64,000 nucleotides of DNA, from assembly GCA_008508345.1 (NCBI GenBank), contig QNGE01000409.1, forward strand, positions 13,705-77,704, given 5' to 3'. Position numbers and translations under genes: made by a program. Below are positions 23,701 to 32,257 of this stretch, piece by piece. The stretch comes from Paragonimus westermani (taxonomy: Eukaryota > Platyhelminthes > Trematoda > Plagiorchiida > Troglotrematidae). The notes beneath the pieces were generated by a model. The model saw nothing but the letters and a program-made list of their open reading frames with translations, did no database searches and was not told the DNA's origin. Numbering within the stretch: the first letter of the stretch is position 1; each line of letters opens with the position of its first letter.

Positions 23701-24151
23701 AATTCACCGCCCGGAACTCAATAGCTATGATCTGGTTTCGCGACCTATCCACAGACGAAATTCTACCGCCGCCATTCCCAATCATCCTTGGCGACAATCA
23801 CTCGTCCTTGGTGTTGATGCAAACCACCAGTTGATCACGGTTCCCGCATCGTATCAATCGGATTCGGCACCGTCAACCAGCCAGCGTCCACCGCATACTG
23901 TGTTGGGGTCACAGCTGGACATCATTCCAGAGACACCGTCCCGCCATTCACAAGCTTTGTCAGAGGCGGAAGCAACTCGGTTGGAACTGGCTGAATCCGT
24001 ACGTCGTTTGGGTGAGCAGTTTGCATGTAACGTGACACCAGAGCCAGTCGAATGCCGAACCCCCTCGACAATTGCTAGGTCTCAACTTTCTACAGAAGAA
24101 GAGTTCCACAGTTCACCTGAGCCTGATTCATTTATGGGACGCAATCCGTGA
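8444..24151 (+). CDS. Single-pass membrane protein with MAM-like extracellular region, four exons
   Basis: Joining 8444-8797, 10909-11240, 19708-20557 and 23534-24151 gives 2154 coding bases, or 717 residues. Every junction is GT-AG and the phases agree (0, 2, 0). Residues 13-30 are a hydrophobic signal segment. Cys58 and Cys66, in a CDFN...CGF arrangement, resemble the start of a MAM domain, and Cys209 lies in a strand-like stretch similar to that domain's middle. Asn102 and Asn111 are N-glycosylation sequons, and more follow in exon 3. One membrane helix spans about residues 414-440 and is followed by basic residues (KSHRKSR), giving an outside-in orientation. The tail of about 280 residues is rich in Ser, Pro and Glu. 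The role is unknown; surface adhesion or receptor function is a guess from the layout. The MAM call is weak and a lineage-specific surface protein is equally possible. A weak Kozak context (T at -3) leaves the start open. Confidence 0.75.
8798..9304. other. Intron 1, first part
   Basis: Non-coding. Open frames here run on from exon 1 and have no features of their own. Confidence 0.5.
9305..10141 (-). mobile_element. Ty3/gypsy pol remnant in intron 1
   Basis: On the minus strand 10141-9917 carries an RNase H-like block (LLTLAEGYYRIGKETL, FTVKRFHMMFF). 9557-9309 carries the integrase zinc-binding tail with two cysteines, followed by the start of the catalytic core (LIDGRNFLTAVDAYSKRTE). The material between is unreadable. 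It is antisense to the host gene and heavily decayed. It differs from the gypsy copies at 0.5-2.1 and 45-50 kb. Confidence 0.65.
10142..10908. other. Intron 1, last part
   Basis: No gene recognised. The stretch 10890-10908 is the pyrimidine-rich tract and CAG acceptor for exon 2. Confidence 0.5.
10909..11240 (+). CDS. Exon 2 of the membrane-protein gene
   Basis: 332 bases, from a strong acceptor (T-rich tract, ACTCAG|GAACTC) to a strong donor (TTTAT|GTGAGT). It is entered in phase 0 from exon 1 and leaves in phase 2, exactly what exon 3 needs. It encodes residues 119-228 and two bases of Met229. It includes Cys135 and Cys209, a proline-rich middle, and a final strand-like run (HLNLRFPRNLISRVELSF) that may be the central strand of the MAM-like fold. 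Confidence 0.72.
11241..13675. other. Intron 2, first part
   Basis: About 2.4 kb with scattered short ORFs on both strands. None has a domain or convincing splice sites. Nothing recognised. Confidence 0.45.
13676..13936 (-). repeat. tRNA-related short element in intron 2, with N-marked break
   Basis: Bases 13676-13898 match the reverse complement of 4755-4970 with only a few differences, including the degenerate tRNA-like boxes at 13795-13885. The match stops at the single N at 13899. The next bases (13900-13936) are the family's terminal module, which in other copies lies elsewhere. The element therefore appears spliced at the N, losing the about 190 bases expected between. Confidence 0.7.
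14365..16294 (-). mobile_element. R2-like non-LTR retrotransposon, decayed, in intron 2
   Basis: Minus strand, 5' to 3'. 16294-16001 is the region before and at the start of RT (DPITGEEVSRILKSMGNTAPGVHKLLPKH). 15870-15670 is motif A (DTVKAFDSISQDSTIRFIQ, SGALPHLTHHI). About 15650-15560 is GVHQGD-type sequence spread over frames (MAMDEGLAVFRPEL). 15526-15221 starts with the catalytic box, where the expected YADD reads YANG, so both aspartates are gone. 14940-14365 is the C-terminal part, in the place of the R2-type endonuclease. The LINE group is judged from overall pattern and could be a related restriction-like-endonuclease clade. Several frameshifts mean it is dead. It is antisense to the host gene. 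Confidence 0.65.
16740..17890 (-). mobile_element. LINE family B with internal deletion, in intron 2
   Basis: On the minus strand 17874-17608 is part of an APE endonuclease (SPPGNYQSRCFPRRVSGEAE, then AEQCLFDWIPVNSRSCA) and 17590-17400 continues it. The sequence then passes directly at about 17390 to the post-RT region (FIYLGNTISSACIIDDEIS, ASLRHLGRRKGARLQLKGRVYNACI, SETW) at 17380-17100. The reverse transcriptase between them is missing, so about 2 kb has been deleted. The tail 16798-17095 matches 2160-2450, the tail of the other family B copy. Confidence 0.75.
18050..18764 (+). repeat. Direct repeat copy 1 (intron 2)
   Basis: Bases 18178-18764 read the same as 21842-22428 over 587 bp without gaps. 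Upstream, 18050-18177 matches 21727-21841 only roughly, with several substitutions and indels. After 18764 the two diverge at once. No ORF or terminal structure identifies the repeat. A few AG/GT strings could be splice sites but no coding frame is supported. Confidence 0.85.
18765..19707. other. Intron 2, last part
   Basis: No gene recognised. Ends in the TTCCCAG acceptor of exon 3. Confidence 0.45.
19708..20557 (+). CDS. Exon 3 of the membrane-protein gene
   Basis: 850 bases, residues 229 (last base) to 512. It is entered in phase 2 and leaves in phase 0 at GAG|GTGTGC. It contains the rest of the extracellular region, including sequons NQT and NTS and the string PGVCLDNF, which may be the last strand of the MAM-like fold. 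The membrane helix follows at about residues 414-440, then a basic stop-transfer run and the first 70 residues of the tail. This is the longest open frame of the window and is not part of any visible repeat. Confidence 0.82.
20558..21488. other. Intron 3, first part
   Basis: No gene recognised. Confidence 0.45.
21489..21610 (-). repeat. tRNA-related short element, 3' fragment
   Basis: Antisense fragment homologous to 13690-13810 (CATTCCAGCCAGCC, then GAGTTTCGCTCT, then ACACATCCTTGCCGCGG). The tRNA-like part is cut off just after the B-box side. Confidence 0.6.
21727..22428 (+). repeat. Direct repeat copy 2 (intron 3)
   Basis: Partner of 18050-18764. The core 21842-22428 reads the same as 18178-18764 at a constant offset of 3664. 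It lies immediately after a fragment of the tRNA-related element, and the copies bracket exon 3. Confidence 0.85.
22429..23533. other. Intron 3, last part
   Basis: A 164-codon plus-strand frame (22874-23368) rich in hydrophobic residues lies here. It has no ATG near its start, no domain and no splice signals that would include it in the gene, so I treat it as chance. The intron ends in TTTTCCAAG. Confidence 0.35.
23534..24151 (+). CDS. Exon 4 (terminal) of the membrane-protein gene
   Basis: 618 bases with the TGA stop, residues 513-717, entered in phase 0 after TTTTCCAAG. It is entirely cytoplasmic tail: an Arg/Lys-rich start (WYFYRRKGNRIRARAG), then a long polar stretch with many Ser, Thr and Pro, a short helix-prone segment (SEAEATRLELAESVRRLGEQ) and an acidic Ser/Pro end. 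No kinase, phosphatase or known adaptor domain is visible. Short SP and TP sites are common, consistent with phosphorylation, which is inference. Confidence 0.75.
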   Translation: MHDAGVDVTNTSAVQLMRNWYFYRRKGNRIRARAGQLFNPTGHSLSQNCLPAPVLEIHRPELNSYDLVSRPIHRRNSTAAIPNHPWRQSLVLGVDANHQLITVPASYQSDSAPSTSQRPPHTVLGSQLDIIPETPSRHSQALSEAEATRLELAESVRRLGEQFACNVTPEPVECRTPSTIARSQLSTEEEFHSSPEPDSFMGRNP

Positions 24152-26029
24152 TTTCTATGCTAAACACTACGCACCGCCCTACTCTTGCTCTTTAATTATG
24201 CAACATCCGTTCACTTTTTACACACTTTTTATTCTTGTAGCTAACTTTTTTTCTCTCTCTCCTGTCGATGACGTAGACTTTTACAAACAACTCTGGTCTG
24301 ATTGTTCTATCAAGCTTTTCTGCGATTTGCCTGACATCATCTCTCTCTGTGTGTGTGTGTGTGTTACAATAGCTGTAATGAACTAAAGTTTTATTTAGGC
24401 CACCATTCCTTCCATAGCGCTCAACCGGAATTTCTGTTATATTTTTATTGCTTTTCTTTTTTTTTCTCTCTCTCTATTTGAAAACGCAAACAAGCTTGCA
24501 GGCAATACTTCTGAACGTGATAGTGCTTTTCCCTTACCGAAGTTTTCATTGTTCAGATTATAATTTGAAAATGTAACGCTATCATCTTGTGCTTGTGTTT
24601 TGTTTATACTGTTAGAAGCGGATCATTGGAACTTGCTTCATTATGCGGCGTTCCTGGCTGTGATCCAAAAGACACTGAACACTCTTGATTAAGGACGTTG
24701 TCCAATGCAATGAAAAATAATAGCGTTTGTGTTGTGGATCTCCGTGTGCACCAGTGTGATTTTTCTCTTCCCTCTTGAGTCCTTTTCTCTTTCAACAAGT
24801 TTTGGCACGTTTGCCACTTAATTTAGTCTTTTCATGTTAAACACACCACACACACCGTAAGCGGCCAAGTAAAATCGATTTTTGAGTACATTTATGCGTA
24901 AACGACGTAAACCCTGGGGGAGGTTTCGATTGTACAATCAGTTAAGCTATCTGTGTCGTTGTCAACTATAACTTTTTTTCTGGTTCACACTGACTTGGTG
25001 GTGTTACTTACTACGGTGTTTTCTTTTATAGCGACCCTCACTCATAAGATGTATTTCGCAACAACTAGATCACTGTTGTAGAAATGATGTAGATCCTGTA
25101 GAAACTACGCAGCATTGAAAGACATCCATAGTCCCCACGACCGTTATTTTTTCAGTGCAACAACCCTTATGCAGCATTCATTGCTGTACCATTTTCGATA
25201 CTGTTTACCCGCCTAACTGCCAGTTTCGTGAAACTTGAGCGTCACTCCGAATTCTTATTGTTTGTGTCGTGTATGGACAATTGGGAAGTAGTTACCCTAA
25301 AGAGGAATACGTTCAGATGATCCACTTGCGTCACCGACCCTGCTATCGCTTGGTGTTTAGTTTAGGCTGGTGCTCGACAAACTGTAACATAATTATGGTT
25401 TTGACCTAGCGTGATTGATACACCATTGTCACCCTATTCCACTTAATCTGGTCAGCGAGAAGACATAACACCATGATGATCTCGCTTACCGTTTAAGTGT
25501 TAACCGCTCACTCAAGATTTCGGCTGTCATTGTCAAGCTGGTATGCCCTAGGTATGACAACGGATATAAAGGTTGGCTCCGATTGAACCTTGACATTTTA
25601 GATTCGCTTATGGTCAAAATACGTTTGACCGAGCGCATTTGATTTTTGAGGGAAAGTGGTTTTTTTCTCACCTGAATGGAAGCTGGAAGTCGATGGGACA
25701 AAAGGCTGATGCCTAGAGATCAATAGGCTGCAAACACCGAGTGCCCCAAGGCTTACCTAGGCCAAAAACACTTCGCACTGTTTCTCGGTCACATTTCGCT
25801 GCGTCTCATCAGGCACATACTGCAGTCTGCAAGTTTTTATTAGCATAGTTCTATGGACATTGTGAACTCAAACAGCGAAATCAATAAACACGCATACACG
25901 TTAATACGCATCAGTTGTCGATCCATCACAAACGCGGTTTAGTGTGCACCTTGTTTTGTCGTGCAAGGCGAATCTGTTCCAGAGAAACGTTGGTCAGTAA
26001 GGTGCTGTTGAGAACCATGTCCAAGGAAA
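24152..26029. other. 3' region of the gene and intergenic sequence
   Basis: A TC/TG dinucleotide run lies at 24341-24364 and pyrimidine runs near 24450. The first AATAAA in the sense direction is at 25883-25888, which would make a 3' untranslated region of about 1.7 kb; a nearer non-canonical signal is possible. No further gene recognised. Confidence 0.4.
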
Positions 26030-26530
26030 ATGGCCAACCATCAGCATTTGTGCAGAAATTCAGTAAACAAAAGCGGTGTCTGTAACCGTCCCCAAACGTT
26101 TGCCTTACAAGAGTGATGAGTACTGCTCTGGTAAAAACCCGTCTGGTGGCAGCTACTGGACGCTGGTCATACTGTTTGCCACCACTCGACTCCCAACATC
26201 ACCAATGAAAACACCGCTACCGCCGAATGCTAAGTCTTAAATCATGTATGAATTCTCGTTAGAATGCCGGGCCACTTACATAGGGCGAACGGAACAACAC
26301 TCATGCAGTCGCGTCAACGAACGCATTCCAGTTTCTGTCCGTAAAACGCGCATAAGTACCACAGTGTCTCAATCGGATGAGAACATGACAAGTCACCAAG
26401 AACCGGCGTCACTGACCGCTCAATACTTGTTGACATGTCGACTCCAACTGAACCTGGAGAAGGTCTTTCGGATATATCACAGCAAAAAGCTGAAGGCTCT
26501 TCCGCTTCGCAGAGGTGACAATTATTAAAG
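26030..26530 (+). mobile_element. Penelope-like element, GIY-YIG endonuclease fragment
   Basis: The plus-strand frame at 26244-26528 has ECRATYIGRTEQHSCSRVNER, the GIY-YIG motif region of Penelope-like retroelements, followed by a variable middle and FRIYHSKKLKALPLR near the end. Upstream, 26100-26200 resembles the linker before that domain (SGKNPSGGSYW and neighbouring frames). No RT is found beside it. The endonuclease would nick the target DNA; this fragment is cut off and probably frameshifted. Confidence 0.7.
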
Positions 26531-28465
26531 GAGAATTCACATCTCGGCGTACGGCAAGACTTGTTCATTAGTACAAGGTTGCCCTGGTAACTGATGCGCA
26601 TTGATGTGTGTACGTGTTCTTCGCAATGTACATTGAACTTGTCTATGTAAACCCGCAGACTGCAGTATGTACCTGATAGGATGCAGTGAAATTTGCTCGA
26701 GGTTACATTATGCGAAAAACTATTTCCGACATTTTCGCTCTGCGAAGTAATGATTCTCCAATAGGTTGCAGTCGTTTAGACGGAGGGTATTCTGCAATCG
26801 GGCCAACGTACATACGGTACCGCAAGCGGATGAGTATATCAGTGATTTTGCAAATCCGCTACTTGTTCATTCCTGGTTATTGGAATGCTAATATTTCTTT
26901 TCATTAGGGAAACCTTAACAGAGGAAAATCCCGGGTTGGAAGGGCGCTTTAATTGAGGTTATTTGTACGGAAAATAAGTGTGAACCCTATAATACAAGTT
27001 AACAATCGCTAGTATGGTTTGGTCGAACATTCAAACGATGTGAACGTTGATCGTTAAACATTTATTGAAAACAAAGTTACGTGATAAAGCGTACTTTAGT
27101 TAACGCTAGCTGCTCTCTTGATGAAGCAACACATGCAGGTTGACCGGTCAGAAATGGCGACTCAAGTTTATAACACATGTTTTCCTAGGGTGGTACTCCA
27201 TGAACTTTATCCCGTTGGAAGTATGCAATTCGAGAACACGGATTTGATGAATCGTTAATGGGTATATACTAACTGGTTCAATGCCACTTTTGTGAATAAG
27301 CCCTAATTGCAATCACGTTAGCAGGTTCTTTCAGCTGAACCCGTTAAGATTCTGACCTGTGAACAACACGGGCTTTCTCGGGTGACGTTTCGTCCCGGAA
27401 AGATCGGTTATTTTCAGGATATTCATAGTGGCCCTATGAGTACCAACGGAGGACAGCCTTATTCCGTCAGTTGTCGACATATTGGCTCTGTGGTATCTTT
27501 TCTAGCAATAAACTTATTGTCAGTGGCAATTTATGATGTTCATTATCGGCTAAAAGTTCTCCTCAGAGTCTGACTGATAAAACTGGTATTGGCATTCGAT
27601 GTGAAATAAGCGAATTTGGATCAGTGGTTGTCAGCCTCCAAATGATTGCATGTCTGCATCCTAATTTCACAGGAAACAAGCGAACAAGGTCATTTCGACG
27701 GTGGCCAATGGATTTGCATAGAATGTGAACGTTTTGTTCTTTTAGTTTATGTTGTTTTGGCAGATCCGTTAATACTCTCCTTTCGTTTAGATCCAAACGA
27801 CCTGAAAATTAGTCGGTTAAAATGATACGGTGCATAATATGTGGAATCGTCACACCATCAGCAGTGCACTATGGGGCATGAAACTCGGTAATTTACCGTT
27901 AGTAGTCAGTTTCCACCTATCATTCAGTGAGAAGCAAACGTCATCACGAACAAACTTTGGACAGTTTGATGGGTATCGTTTAACAAGCAGGCAGTCTGAG
28001 TCTCTCAATCCTTTCGATTGTGCACACCCGAATCTACAATCAAATTGTGGAATGTGTACAACTTGTATGTTAAATAATGTAGTTATGTACCTAGTAAGTT
28101 ATGTCTAATAGTAACTCATAGCGACAGCGGATTCCCACAGCGGTGTAGACGCGTTACGGCCCAGTAAGATACCAAGGCATCGTGTTACGTTTACATCTAT
28201 CCGTTAGCCATGACGTCCTTTCCATCGACAAGCTAACCGAGGTTTCGAGTGTAAACCTGTATTTCAATAAATTAATTGCGATGATTTAGTTCAGCAAAAT
28301 TAACAATGATCCATCGTGGGATTGAGAAATCCTGTTGTGTGTTCGCTGTGACAGTGTCATCAACAGCAACTTTTAGCATCGACTGCAAAGCATCTTGTCA
28401 ACACGATCCAAATATTGGGACGTTATGTATGCCATCCACAAAGCGTAGTGTTGACAATCAGCTTA
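26531..28465. other. No gene recognised
   Basis: About 1.9 kb with short open frames on both strands and no recognisable domain or repeat. Confidence 0.4.
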
Positions 28466-28544
28466 CTCAACGTTTCAAGTGTGCCATTACGATAATGAGA
28501 ATAACGACATAGACGAACATGTTTCCGATAATTCATCTTCAGGC
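28466..28544 (-). repeat. Penelope-like element terminal direct repeat, 3' copy
   Basis: 79 bp homologous to 30973-31054 in the same orientation, flanking the Penelope-like element. On the minus strand it contains CTGAAGA, ten bases and GAAAC (28542-28516), the order of a hammerhead ribozyme core. Confidence 0.7.
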
Positions 28545-30972
28545 CGGTACAATTATATAAGGAGTTAGTAGAGTTAGATCGATATATCGATCAGACTTAT
28601 TACAGAGAAACTAGGTCACCGGTCAGTCAATTGGAGATGGTTTGATTGGTCGGTTACGTCACGCTTGTCTATTGGTCTGGCCGCCCAGGTTGGCCATCGA
28701 TCCGACAGATTTGTCGTCGTGGTGGATGTAGCGTCTGAACAAGCCTGATTCCGAAAACCTCGGTAGTACAAAGTGTTCTGGTTCGGACAGCTTCTTGTGG
28801 ATTGCCTGGCACGCGATAGACCACTTGGAAGGCTTGATCTGTTTTCACCTGGTGCCCGCTTTCTACCAGATGAGCGAAGATAGCGCTGTTGACTGATCTT
28901 GATTCCCCCTGCCCCAGCCACCGTGGATGGTGTTCACGGATTCGTTTCGAAGGCTGCCTTGACGTTTGATCAATATAACCTGCTCCACAGGAACAAGTGA
29001 ATGAGTAGGTACACAAAGATGAGGTTTGAACTGTCAGCCTACCTTTGTTATATAACCTGAGAATTAGGGATGTGGAGAGTTGAATACGGAGTTCAGCTGT
29101 AGCGTAGGTCCTGCTGATTGAACCTATTTTTCAGCCATTCTGCGGCATTGTCACCTTTGAACGGCACTCAAATGAACACAGGCTTCTCTCCTACGTCATG
29201 CACTTCAGGCTTAGGTGATATTCTGACCACATTTCTGGCGATAAATCGTTCCGAGTAGCCGTTATCATGAAGTAAGTTCTTTATGAATTCGAGTTCATTT
29301 TCTAACGTATCCTCTGAAAAAAATTTGTGTGCTCTATCAGTCAAGCAGCGTACCAGATACCTCTTCTGTTTTGGGTTACGATACTGTGAAAGTTCGTGTA
29401 CTGACATGTCCATGTACTCTTGCGACGAACCCTACGTTGAATAGTTCCGTCTATCTGTCGATGTAAACGAACATCTGGGAAAGAAATCTCGTTTTCAGTC
29501 TTCTCCTCAAGTGTAAACTTTTCTGAATGGTTGGTGCAATTAAATGTGTCGAGTACTGTGTAGATATTAGTATCCAAACTGGCTACGATAAATTTATCGT
29601 CTACGTGTCGGTGGTATTGTCTGAAGTGGCTGGTGGTGGATTGAAGCGCGATGCGTTCAAGCTTTCCCATGAATATATCGGCCAAGAGAGGTCCGAGTGA
29701 GGATCCCATTGCTATGCCAGCTGTCTGGCGATACAGCACATCGTTGAACATCAGTTGTACATCGAATGTGCAATGGAACAGGAGCTATTTAAATTTAGGT
29801 GATGGTAACCCAATATCGATTCTGGTCTTAGGCAAGTAGTCACGGATAAAACTTACAGTTTCTAGCAGCGGTACGCTTGTGAATAACGATACTATATCCA
29901 GTGTTCATGATTTTTGTGAAGTATCACGTAAACTGAGCGGGGCAATCGCCTTTCGGACGCGTTCCAGTAGTTTCACTAGCCACTTCACCTTTGAGTGGTA
30001 TGGCGAATTCATCACTTCAATTATTGGACGAATCGACACACCAGGTTTTTGGACTTTTGGAAGTCCATAGAGATAAGGTGTAGTAGAACCCTGTGGTCGT
30101 AGTTGTTCATAAGTCGCGGGGGTTATCAGCTTTTCTTCCTTTAATGAATTAAGACACTTAGTGATCTGATTTTCGACATACTCGGTTTTGTCCCTCTCGT
30201 TGACAACTCTACGGAATTTGGTCTGGTCTGCAAGAATATCCTTCATTCTCTCTATTTGATCGCCTCGATTCATGATGACAATTCCAGTTGCTTTATATGA
30301 TCTGCTGAGGAGGATATCTGGATTCTCTTGAAGTATCTTTAATGAGTCTATATGTTCCTTAGTATAGCTGGTAGCAGTTAACAAGCGAATTTTTAAGTAA
30401 CTCAAGGTCATCTAAAGAACGCAGGGTAAAACCTTGCGTTTGACCGAAAAGATTCTCGAATTGCACCTCACGTTCTGGACCTTCTTTATTAGGTTGTGGG
30501 CAGTAACGCTTAAAACCGAATGATGGCGCCTCGATTGTGATACGATCGAGACGTACACTGACTTGGTTTACTTGGAAATTCTGCTTGAGGCCTGGAAGCA
30601 CAGAGATTGCGCAATAATGGGGCTGGTTTCTTCTGAGTCTATCTGGCAACCACTTATTTCACGAAAGCAGTGAACAATTTCCGTTCCTGATCTGTGAGGT
30701 TTTTCACTGTTGATTGTCGCTGCGCTAAATTTCACTCAAATTCGACAGTTCCTCCACGATGAGTATCAAGTTGACTTGGACTGTAGCGTTCCAGTGCCAC
30801 GTTAATTATTTCGACATGGTTCCTGCATAGGGCCTGCCAAAATGTCTTCGGGTATTTGTTGCGATCAGTGGAGTCAGTGATATGTTCGACCGATTCCTTC
30901 GCCTCCACCAGACGAGTGGTCAAGTTCATGTACTCGTTAAGCGCCTCAACCACTCTGAGCTCCTTGGTTAAT
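28545..30972 (-). mobile_element. Penelope-like retroelement, nearly complete, broken
   Basis: Minus strand, N to C. 30977-30732 is the helical N-terminal region (LRVVEALNEYMNL). 30649-30359 is variable. 30411-29905 is the front of RT (GIVIMNRGDQIERM, PYLYGLPKVQKPGVSIRPI). 29751-29400 is the RT core with AGIAMGSSLGPLLADIFMG. The catalytic box there reads RHVDD, so the tyrosine is replaced. 29413-29168 is the RT thumb side (KRYLVRCLTDRAHKF). 29016-28669 is the GIY-YIG endonuclease, where the motif reads GAGYIDQTSRQPSKRIREH with Asp where Gly is usual. Frame changes occur near 30400, 29900, 29400 and 29150. Order, length of about 2.5 kb and the flanking repeats support a single insertion. Confidence 0.88.
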
Positions 30973-31054
30973 CTCAACGTTTCAAATATGCCTGTTTCGA
31001 TTACGAGAATAAAGAGATAGACGAACGTATGTTTCTGATCATTCGTCTTCAGGC
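30973..31054 (-). repeat. Penelope-like element terminal direct repeat, 5' copy
   Basis: 82 bp, partner of 28466-28544. Homology ends at the same place on both sides. On the minus strand 31052-31024 has CTGAAGA, ten bases and GAAAC. Confidence 0.7.
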
Positions 31055-32008
31055 AGGCCTGGTGATTTCATTATCTGTTCTCAGCAGTGTCACGGCGAGA
31101 GTACTCCAACTGGAAGGTTCAACTGGTTTCAAAATACTGTTTAAAACTAATGAGTCTAGCGTCCTTTTCACCGGCTTGCATGATCCACAGAACAAGACAG
31201 ACCGTAAAATAGTTGAACAGCTTTGCTGTCGAAGTGAACAAGCGGTACTTCCCTGTTAATGGAAGATTCAGAACTGCGCAAAATCTGATCGGGTGGAGAG
31301 GATTAGTGAGATGGCAACGGAAAATATGTGTTCTGTTTTCGTTACAATCACTCACAACATGGAGAGACAAACCGCAATTTCATTAAGTACAGTCATGCTT
31401 ACCAATGCGTGGATCAAGCAGCGTTAGTAACAATGTAAGACCAGTGATGCCACGTATCAAGATATTGACTGGACTGGTATCCGCCTTTGCCTAGACTTGT
31501 TTCATAATGTCAACAATACTGAACACTTCTACAGTTCCTGTCTATTGTAAAGGGGACGGCAAATGTGTCCTTATGTTGTATCAGAAACACAAACTAACAT
31601 TTTTAACTTCTGTGATACTGTTTTATTCATATCACTTAATAAGACAAGTTTTAAAACTATGACAGACGGCTGGAATGTAATCAGTTCTACCACAATTGTG
31701 GCATTTAGTTGTGCGTCAGTTGCAAGCTTATTTAGAGTTCTGTTTCTGCTAAAAGAAGCATTTCTCCATGTGTTTTTCTGTTTGGACGAGTGTTTGATAG
31801 AGCCATTCTGACTGCGTGCATATTCAAATCCCCGTGAAGTTTGAGAGTAACTCACTTTGACAGAACTGGGCTTAATGGACAAAACGAGTGAATGTACAAA
31901 AGCTGCGCCAGTCGCTTCATGACACTGTTAATCGATAACTGGAATATCGAGAATTGAAGTTTGGACAGCAATAAGTTTTTCAGTGAAAACTGAATGCAAT
32001 TAATTAAT
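31055..32008. other. No gene recognised
   Basis: Overlapping short frames on both strands between 31119 and 31882 show no domain. Confidence 0.4.
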
Positions 32009-32257
32009 CATGGGCTTGATTGATTGTGGGCCAGGGGAGGTTAAGTGTCCGCACGAACTTCTTCTGAGCGCAGAGGTCAGGGTTGCGCAATCGGATGCTG
32101 ATGGATTCGGCAACGGTCAACATTCGAAATGTTGACACATTCGAATGTTGAGTGTTGCCGAATCCATCAGCATCCGATTGTGCAACCCTGACCTCTGCGC
32201 TCAGAAGAAGTTCGTGCGGACACAACCTCCCCTGGCCCACAATCAATCACGTCCATG
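32009..32257. repeat. Hairpin formed by two head-to-head Penelope ORF ends
   Basis: An inverted repeat with arms of about 115 bp and a short centre near 32125-32140. Each arm, read outward, encodes the closing residues of a Penelope-like ORF: RNPDLCAQKKFVRTLNLPWP on the minus strand of the left arm, and the same with a changed end on the plus strand of the right arm. Arm identity by eye is above 95%. Confidence 0.85.

Noticed and set aside
24341..24364. TC/TG run as a regulatory element
   Set aside because: A short simple repeat in the presumed 3' region with no further support.
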